A DNA stretch of 19,857 bases. It comes from Litorivivens sp041625575 (GTDB lineage Bacteria; Pseudomonadota; Gammaproteobacteria; Pseudomonadales; Spongiibacteraceae). Below are positions 15,456-19,857 of this stretch, piece after piece. The position numbers and the translations under genes were made by a program. Numbering within the stretch: the first letter of the stretch is position 1; the number at the start of each line of letters is the position of its first letter. The stretch spans positions 1 to 19,857 of the forward strand of contig JBFJTG010000053.1 of assembly GCA_041625575.1 (NCBI GenBank). The letters are read 5' to 3'. The notes beneath the pieces are model-generated. The model worked only from the letters and a program-made list of their open reading frames with translations. It was not told the DNA's origin and did not search any database.

Positions 15456-16352
15456 ATGCGAAATACAATGGTTTTTAAGCGAAATCTGCTTTTCGTAGGC
15501 ATCACCGCGGCGACAGCGGCCTATGCCGCCAACCCGACGATAGAAACCGATGAGGTTGCTATTCCCATTACGATAAGTGGACTGATTGCAGAAGTAATAG
15601 CCTGCGAATTTACTGGTGGTGCAGAAACGGGCCTGACATTTGATTTCGTTGTTGCGGGCGCGCCCGCTGATGAAAATCAGTATCAGGAGGAAGGCAGCGC
15701 ACAATTGAATATCGATTGCACTAACGGTTCCGACGGCACTAGTTATGCAGTTGCCATGGACACGGTCGATGGAGACACCGTCGACTATGGGGCTCGCAGC
15801 GCAGATGTTGAGGTGGACGTTGGCGGTAGTGTGCTTACGGCAATTTTGGAGGCCGATCAGGACGGCGGTGGATACCAATCGATAGATCAGGACTTTGCCC
15901 CAGTGACTAGCGGGTCGACTTCAAGCTTTTCATTCCGGGCAACAATTCAGGACCCTGCAACCGCAACAGGTACAGTGACTGCGACTGGTGCTCCTGAACT
16001 TTATGTCCGGTTTGATGGTACATCAGCCGGCGGTCCAATTTTGGGTATCGGACCTTTGGGCGGTGCTGATTCGCCAGTGGTTGATCCGGTCAATGGCGTC
16101 TTGAATACGATTGCAGCGGAAGACACATCAGGCACCTTAAGCGGATCTGTATTTCCAGTAATTACGACAGCTAACATGGAGGTCAACAATGCGCTGGGTG
16201 GTGGCGGTGGCGGCGGTGGCATTCCGACGGCACCACTTGATGGAACTCCTGCTGAAGATGTACCTGAAGAGCTTGTATTAGGCGGCGTTGACGATCAGCT
16301 TGGTGATGGTGACGGGGATCTTGATCAAGATGATTTGCCAGCGGGCCCTTAA
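15456..16352 (+). CDS. Pilin-like secreted subunit with Gly8 run and acidic C-terminal tail
   Basis: ATG 15456 is chosen because GGAGGGG lies 10-16 bases upstream and a proper signal peptide follows (MRNTMVFKRN, then LLFVGITAATAAYA, cleaved before ANPT). An upstream open extension is rejected. The 298-residue product has a hydrophobic N-terminal strand (EVAIPITISGLIAEV) leading to Cys50 and a second cysteine in LNIDC (Cys88). It then continues NGSDGTSYAVAMDTVDGD, a pattern resembling SCPU/CsuA-type pilins with a C50-C88 disulfide. Residues 248-255 are eight glycines. The tail 276-293 is very acidic (GDGDGDLDQDD), resembling Asp-rich calcium-binding loops. Position beside chaperone and usher suggests the main structural subunit. 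No exact family is recognised. Confidence 0.7.
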   Translation: MRNTMVFKRNLLFVGITAATAAYAANPTIETDEVAIPITISGLIAEVIACEFTGGAETGLTFDFVVAGAPADENQYQEEGSAQLNIDCTNGSDGTSYAVAMDTVDGDTVDYGARSADVEVDVGGSVLTAILEADQDGGGYQSIDQDFAPVTSGSTSSFSFRATIQDPATATGTVTATGAPELYVRFDGTSAGGPILGIGPLGGADSPVVDPVNGVLNTIAAEDTSGTLSGSVFPVITTANMEVNNALGGGGGGGGIPTAPLDGTPAEDVPEELVLGGVDDQLGDGDGDLDQDDLPAGP

Positions 16353-16383
16353 CCATTAGTTTTGTAACACAGCAATAGAATTG

Positions 16384-16410
16384 GAGCCCCTTATCCGGGG
16401 CTCTTTTTTT
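16384..16410 (+). terminator. Terminator between pilin-like and chaperone genes
   Basis: GAGCCCC (16384-16390), loop TTATCC, GGGGCTC (16397-16403) and seven T (16404-16410) form a textbook Rho-independent terminator. It ends only 3-15 bases before the chaperone start, so chaperone transcription would have to come from read-through. This gives an obvious way to make more pilin than chaperone. Confidence 0.9.
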
Positions 16411-16424
16411 AAATGAGGTTTGTT

Positions 16425-17096
16425 GTGCGTATTATTTTGTCAATTACGGTGGTTTTGCTGTCAAATTTCGCCTTTGCCGGCGGTGTTAAGGTATTTCCGT
16501 CAAGCGCAGAGTTAACGGCGGAACGGCGTGAAGCCAGCTTTTCGGTGACAAATTCAGGGGCAACGGCGCTCGATATTAAGTTCAAGTTGGTTCCTTGGTT
16601 TCCGGAAGGTGTGCATACTCCTCTGGATGAGTCGGCTTTGCTTAAACGAAAGGCTCTGTTGATTTATCCTCCGGTTGCCCGTGTTGAGGCTGGCGGTCGG
16701 CAGGTTTTCCGGGTGATTCTGCGGGATCGTTCTATTACAGAATTGGCTTTATTTCGTCTTCAGGTGGGTTGGCAGGCAGCGAGTAATCAGGATGCCGAAG
16801 CCGGAAAGGTGAATTTCGGCCTGGGTTATTCACTGCCTTTGATGGTCACGGCCCCCAAGGCGGAGCATGAGCTGGTTTATCGGGCCGTCAACCTGGATGG
16901 TCAACTTTCACTTGAAGTAACCAATAAGGGGCAGCTTCCGGTATATATCAAACGCTATAAGTGGTCCGATAACTCAGAAGGCGAGTTGTTTGGTTACGTT
17001 TGGCCAAACCAATCGCACTATTACAAGCTGGCTCAAGCAGGGCCGCCGCCGATCACTGTTCAATTGCGTACTTGGGGTTGGTCGCCTAGCCTTTAG
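16425..17096 (+). CDS. Periplasmic pilus chaperone (PapD/CsuC-like)
   Basis: About 223 residues from GTG 16425, which has GAGG 6 bases upstream. An in-frame ATG at 16413 has no ribosome-binding site because the terminator T tract directly precedes it. The signal peptide runs to SNFAFA, followed by the first chaperone strand GGVKVFPSSAELTAERREAS. The typical FGS-domain segment LLIYPPVARVEAGGRQVFRV contains the P-P and G-G-x-Q-x-x-R pattern of the G1/FGL region. The second Ig-like domain (HELVYRAVNLDGQLSLEVTN) ends with PPPITVQLRTWGW. Such chaperones fold subunits in the periplasm by donating a strand and deliver them to the usher. The gene ends 3 bases from the convergent LuxR-type gene. Confidence 0.88.
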   Translation: MRIILSITVVLLSNFAFAGGVKVFPSSAELTAERREASFSVTNSGATALDIKFKLVPWFPEGVHTPLDESALLKRKALLIYPPVARVEAGGRQVFRVILRDRSITELALFRLQVGWQAASNQDAEAGKVNFGLGYSLPLMVTAPKAEHELVYRAVNLDGQLSLEVTNKGQLPVYIKRYKWSDNSEGELFGYVWPNQSHYYKLAQAGPPPITVQLRTWGWSPSL

Positions 17097-17099
17097 CCG

Positions 17100-17948
17100 T
17101 TACTGGTTTTCGCGCGGAATCTTTAGTTGTTTGGTGCTCAGCCATTCAACGAGTTCTGACCTTCTCCGGATTCCGAGCTTGGCGTAGACGTTGTAGAGGT
17201 GTGAGGCGACTGTAGAGTGAGAGATACCAAGTTCAACACCTACTTGTTTGAACGTGCAGCCACGGCCAATATGGCTGGCGATGAGCATCTCTCGTGCGGT
17301 AAGGGCGTTTGCTCTTCGATCTTTGTGTGCAACCAGCCTAAATGTTTCTCCGTCTTCGATAATGTGAACGAACAATGAGCGCCAGTTAGAACCATAAGCG
17401 TTGCCGTCTTTTGAATTGAGTAGCTCGGGTGGTATGGATACCCTGTCCCAGTTGGGAATTTCCGTCATGATTAAAGTATAAAAAGCGCTGGACGCATCGA
17501 TAATTTTTCCTTGGCGAGAAGCTGTAGCTGTGCCGGATTCGGCAGGAGCATTGAGAGCAGAATTACTGAGCGTGAGAGAAATATTGTCACGTAATTTAAC
17601 CAGTGATTGTGTCGTTGCTTGCCAGAAACTTGTGGGTAAAGCGGGCGAGTTAGTGCTTAGCGCGATATTGATAAGGTTGTCGCTATCGTCGCCAGGCCAG
17701 TTAAATTCGAGTGGTAGTTTGCGGCTGCGACGAGCATTGCTGCCAATCCACTGGGCAAAATGGGTTTCCTTTGCAGAATTGTGCAAAGTCGCTCGCCAGC
17801 TCATGCTTGCTAATTTCAATCGTCGCCCACACTCTTCGCAGCAAAATTCGCGAAAGTGCTGCAGGGGACGAGCAAGGGCCAGCCGATGGATCGACTGGAT
17901 TAGGTCGCAGGCCAGTAATTCGGGTGAAACTTTCAGCGATGAATGCAT
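17100..17948 (-). CDS. LuxR-family transcriptional regulator linked to the pilus genes
   Basis: ATG 17948 gives 282 residues; TTG 17978 or GTG 17975 would add 9-10, and none has a clear ribosome-binding site. The C-terminal ~55 residues are a LuxR-type helix-turn-helix: LTAREMLIASHIGRGCTFKQ, then ELGISHSTVASHLYNVYAKL. The N-terminal ~200 residues show no receiver signature. They include a Cys-rich patch FCCEECGRR and a segment SSAFYTLIMTEI that could be PAS-like, but no sensor family is recognised. It sits tail to tail with the chaperone and within the pilus island, so control of pilus expression is the likely role, by inference. Convergent transcription from it could also affect chaperone mRNA. 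Confidence 0.83.
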   Translation of the reverse strand: MHSSLKVSPELLACDLIQSIHRLALARPLQHFREFCCEECGRRLKLASMSWRATLHNSAKETHFAQWIGSNARRSRKLPLEFNWPGDDSDNLINIALSTNSPALPTSFWQATTQSLVKLRDNISLTLSNSALNAPAESGTATASRQGKIIDASSAFYTLIMTEIPNWDRVSIPPELLNSKDGNAYGSNWRSLFVHIIEDGETFRLVAHKDRRANALTAREMLIASHIGRGCTFKQVGVELGISHSTVASHLYNVYAKLGIRRRSELVEWLSTKQLKIPRENQ

Positions 17949-18105
17949 GTCCGTATACAAATATCGAAGGGTCACCAAAGAATTTAACCCCAGAGCATCT
18001 ATACCACAGCTGCAAAGCGCTAATCTAGTGCTTGTTGCGCACGTCTCCCGGCTAGTTTCTTTGTTCTTACGTGAGCTTAAAGTGGTTTCTGGCGCGTACT
18101 ATCGT

Positions 18106-18111
18106 TATAAT
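18106..18111 (+). promoter_or_regulatory. Candidate -10 box for the cytochrome c5-like gene
   Basis: A consensus TATAAT at 18106-18111 lies 63 bases before the GTG start. No good -35 is found at 16-18 bases upstream, so the promoter may depend on an activator. The rest of 17979-18174 shows no other gene. Confidence 0.35.
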
Positions 18112-18174
18112 TCTCAGCCAGATTTTGAGGGTCACGCGCAGCAGCGGGTGCTATTCGTTTTGAGGAATTTTTAA

Positions 18175-18597
18175 GTGATTGATTTTTTAGCGAAAAAGCT
18201 GGTTGCTTTGTCCCTTATGGTTATGGCCGTCTCGGCTTTTGCGTTAACCGACAAACAGCGCGCCGAGATGGAAGAGCGCATTAAGCCTTCTGGCCAGGTC
18301 TGCTTGCAGGGCGATAGCAGCTGTGGCGCAGCCATGGCCTCCAGTGGTGGTGGCGCCAAATCGGGCAAAGACATCTATAACAGTAGCTGCATGGCTTGCC
18401 ACTCTACTGGCGCCGGTGGTGCTCCCAAGATAGGTGATAAGGCTGAGTGGGGCACTCGCTTGGCTAAAGGCGTCGACGGCATTTATGCTAACGCCATCAA
18501 TGGGGTTGGCGGTATGCCGCCTAAAGGCACCTGCATGAGCTGTTCTGATGATGAAATTCAGGCAACGGTTGATTATATGCTGGATAACAGCAAATAA
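18175..18597 (+). CDS. Cytochrome c5-like small periplasmic c-type cytochrome
   Basis: A 140-residue protein starting at GTG with GAGGAA 7 bases upstream. A signal peptide ends near AFA (residue 23), so it acts in the periplasm. Heme is attached at CMACH (72-76), with Met114 in GGMPPKG as the likely sixth ligand. C120 and C123 (CMSC) match the disulfide that marks cytochrome c5. Two further cysteines, C43 and C50, lie in the linker before the heme domain, together with a Ser/Gly/Ala-rich flexible stretch. It probably carries electrons to terminal oxidases or other periplasmic acceptors. It is a single-gene unit with its own terminator, and nothing ties it functionally to the pilus or tetR genes. 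Confidence 0.92.
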   Translation: MIDFLAKKLVALSLMVMAVSAFALTDKQRAEMEERIKPSGQVCLQGDSSCGAAMASSGGGAKSGKDIYNSSCMACHSTGAGGAPKIGDKAEWGTRLAKGVDGIYANAINGVGGMPPKGTCMSCSDDEIQATVDYMLDNSK

Positions 18598-18615
18598 GCC
18601 GTATTCTGCTGTTTT

Positions 18616-18641
18616 AAAGCCGCGCGAGTCGCGGCTTTTTT
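18616..18641 (+). terminator. Terminator of the cytochrome c5-like gene
   Basis: AAAGCCGCG (18616-18624) pairs with CGCGGCTTT (18630-18638) around the loop CGAGT, followed by further T to 18641. It lies 19 bases after the cytochrome stop. Confidence 0.9.
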
Positions 18642-18783
18642 GTGCGCGTTATTTTTGCCGATTGCGCCCGCTGCTGTAATTTTGCTGGCTCGGTCCGGGA
18701 GGTGGGTTTCTGCGACCTATTGGCCCCGGCTTTTTCTGTTAGACTGCAGGTACCACAATAATAATAAAAGCGGAGATTCCCCC

Positions 18784-19521
18784 TTGAGCCCACCAGCGGC
18801 AAGGCCTCCACCGGATACAAAAACTCGCCTCATAATAGCGGCTGAGAAAGAGATCGCGCTTCAGGGAGCGAAGGCTCGCGTTACCGATATCGTGAAATCT
18901 GCGGGTAGCGGCAATACTGCGGCAATCAATTACTACTTTAAGTCCAGAGAGGGGCTTGTGGCTGTCTGCCGTGCGTATAGGGAGAAGCCCCTCAATCTGT
19001 TCCGCGCGGATCTGTACGATGCCATGTGCCGCGAATTCGGCGAAGAAGCTTTTGGCCTGGAGCACTACTATTTCCTTCTTATAGCGCCTTCGGCAGCCGT
19101 CATTGGGCAGCTGCTGCCCGATGCCTACTACGGTCGCTTTGTTGCTAATTGCAAGACATACAGTTTTGCGAGTCTGGAAGAAAGGGCAAAAAAATCGTGG
19201 GTGCAAACGGTTATTCATTGTATGAAGCAAATCTACGTGAAGCTGCAGGAAAAGCTGCCGGGCGATGTGCTCGCCATGCGCGTTAGCTTGTATGAGCACC
19301 ATATCGCTCAGAGTCTCGCGCAAACGGAGATCATAATGATGAAGCGGCTCAAAGAGGGGGAAACGCTGAATCAGGTGCAGGCCAGTGTGCCTGATATGGC
19401 AGCCGAGATTGCCTCCCATATGGTCTATCTATTGCTGCAGGAACACGCTCCTAGCGCCCACAATCTGGCGGATGTGGTGGCGTTTTACAAAACCCTGCCG
19501 AGGCCGGATTTCCACTTCTAA
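18784..19521 (+). CDS. TetR/AcrR-family regulator (copy 2), paralogue of the gene at 10828
   Basis: TTG 18784 is chosen because GGAG lies 8 bases upstream and the product then lines up residue for residue with copy 1 from the first codon (DTK at 11-13 in both). The frame is open further back, but that part overlaps the terminator. The 245-residue protein has a helix-turn-helix RVTDIVKSAGSGNTAAINYY almost identical to that of copy 1. Its ligand domain shares blocks such as YYGRFVANCKTYS and LYEHH. No exporter gene adjoins it. The decayed yadGH remnant 6.7 kb upstream may once have been its partner. It may bind the same operator as copy 1 and cross-regulate yadGH. Confidence 0.9.
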   Translation: MSPPAARPPPDTKTRLIIAAEKEIALQGAKARVTDIVKSAGSGNTAAINYYFKSREGLVAVCRAYREKPLNLFRADLYDAMCREFGEEAFGLEHYYFLLIAPSAAVIGQLLPDAYYGRFVANCKTYSFASLEERAKKSWVQTVIHCMKQIYVKLQEKLPGDVLAMRVSLYEHHIAQSLAQTEIIMMKRLKEGETLNQVQASVPDMAAEIASHMVYLLLQEHAPSAHNLADVVAFYKTLPRPDFHF

Positions 19522-19619
19522 TCCACGCTGTCGGCCCGGTCCTTTTCATGGTTTTCCGGAGTTTCGGGTTGAGGAAAACCCCTATTGCCCCGATTTCGCC
19601 CAAACGGCACAGTGGTGAA

Positions 19620-19857
19620 ATGCGACAAGTCAAAATTTCCCCCGCGCCTCATGCTATTGGCAATAATGAGCTTGATCCCGCGTTAGCTAAAGCCAGTTTG
19701 CTTGGTAGGATTACTGGCGCTCTCAAGGACGGTACGCTGGAATTGCCGAGCTTGCCCGATATCGCCCTTGAAGTGCGCTCAGCAGCTGCTGAGCGAGAGC
19801 TCAGCATCCCGGCCTTGGCCAAGGTTATTCAACAAGATCCGGGGCTGAGCGCCTATC
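19620..19857 (+). CDS. HDOD-domain protein, N-terminal part; 3' end outside window
   Basis: The open frame starts at ATG 19620 (MRQVKISPAPHAIGNNELDP) and runs to the end of the window (79 complete codons). From about residue 30 it reads LLGRITGALKDGTLELPSLP, then DIALEVRSAAAERELSIPAL and AKVIQQDPGLSAY. This is the hallmark opening of an HDOD domain (LPSLP, then ALAKVIQQDPGLSA). HDOD proteins are signalling or regulatory proteins related to HD phosphohydrolases but usually without their metal ligands. No strong ribosome-binding site is seen. C-terminal partner domains cannot be seen here. Confidence 0.85.
   Translation, partial: MRQVKISPAPHAIGNNELDPALAKASLLGRITGALKDGTLELPSLPDIALEVRSAAAERELSIPALAKVIQQDPGLSAY

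Noticed and set aside
17530..18174. Plus-strand open frame of 214 codons opposite the LuxR-type gene.
   Set aside because: It is antisense to a gene with a clear helix-turn-helix, has no recognisable domain or ribosome-binding site, and runs through the intergenic promoter region.
18640..18783. Upstream extension of the second TetR gene.
   Set aside because: It overlaps the cytochrome terminator, and alignment with copy 1 starts exactly at TTG 18784.
19550..19580. Inverted repeat GGTTTTCC/GGAAAACC after the second TetR gene as a terminator.
   Set aside because: The loop is 15 bases and no T tract follows. It may be weakly functional but is not supported as a terminator.
1..19857. CRISPR arrays, insertion sequences, integrases, toxin-antitoxin or phage-defence genes.
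   Set aside because: No regularly spaced repeats, transposase or integrase motifs, terminal inverted repeats or small toxin-antitoxin pairs were seen on either strand, despite the signs of duplication and insertion.

Overview
The window looks like chromosomal DNA of a Gram-negative gammaproteobacterium, probably a marine or environmental aerobe of the Cellvibrionales/Spongiibacter type. The evidence is an outer-membrane usher, a LapD-type c-di-GMP receptor beside a type I secretion pair, a YadGH-type ABC exporter, a cytochrome c5 and an encoded CCA on the tRNA. Base composition is near 50% GC throughout. The genus is inference only.

Layout. (1) 1-5154 (+): a tightly packed set made of the C-terminal part of a LapD-like degenerate GGDEF/EAL protein, a type I secretion ABC transporter with a cysteine-less C39-like domain, its HlyD-type adaptor, and a LuxR-type regulator with an atypical receiver domain. 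It ends at a strong terminator (5245-5287). This looks like a c-di-GMP-controlled adhesin-export module; the adhesin, LapG protease and TolC partner are not in the window. (2) 5406-8658 (+): a three-gene oxidative operon with a Baeyer-Villiger-type flavoprotein monooxygenase, an SDR dehydrogenase and a membrane-anchored alpha/beta hydrolase. Together they could oxidise an alcohol to a ketone, convert it to an ester and hydrolyse it. (3) 8708-8784 (-): tRNA-Arg(CCG) with a near-consensus promoter. (4) 9000-11583 (+): a YadG/YadH-type ABC exporter followed by a TetR regulator. (5) 11652-12092: a decayed second copy of the exporter genes, in which the 3' end of a yadG-like gene is joined to the last half of a yadH-like gene. 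(6) 12089-17948: a chaperone-usher pilus island. Its genes are split into divergent arms: usher and SCPU-like subunit on minus, major pilin-like subunit and chaperone on plus, and a LuxR-type regulator convergent with the chaperone. (7) 18175-19521 (+): a cytochrome c5-like protein and a second TetR regulator that is a clear paralogue of the first. (8) 19620-end: the start of an HDOD-domain protein.

The main structural story is a duplicated yadG-yadH-tetR unit. Copy 1 is intact. In copy 2 the exporter has decayed to a remnant, and the pilus island (plus the cytochrome gene) lies between that remnant and the second tetR. The stop codon of the SCPU-like gene overlaps the remnant's stop codon, so the island boundary may be visible to the base. 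The pilus system with its divergent control region, its Gly8/acidic-tailed pilin and its own LuxR regulator is the least ordinary functional system here.
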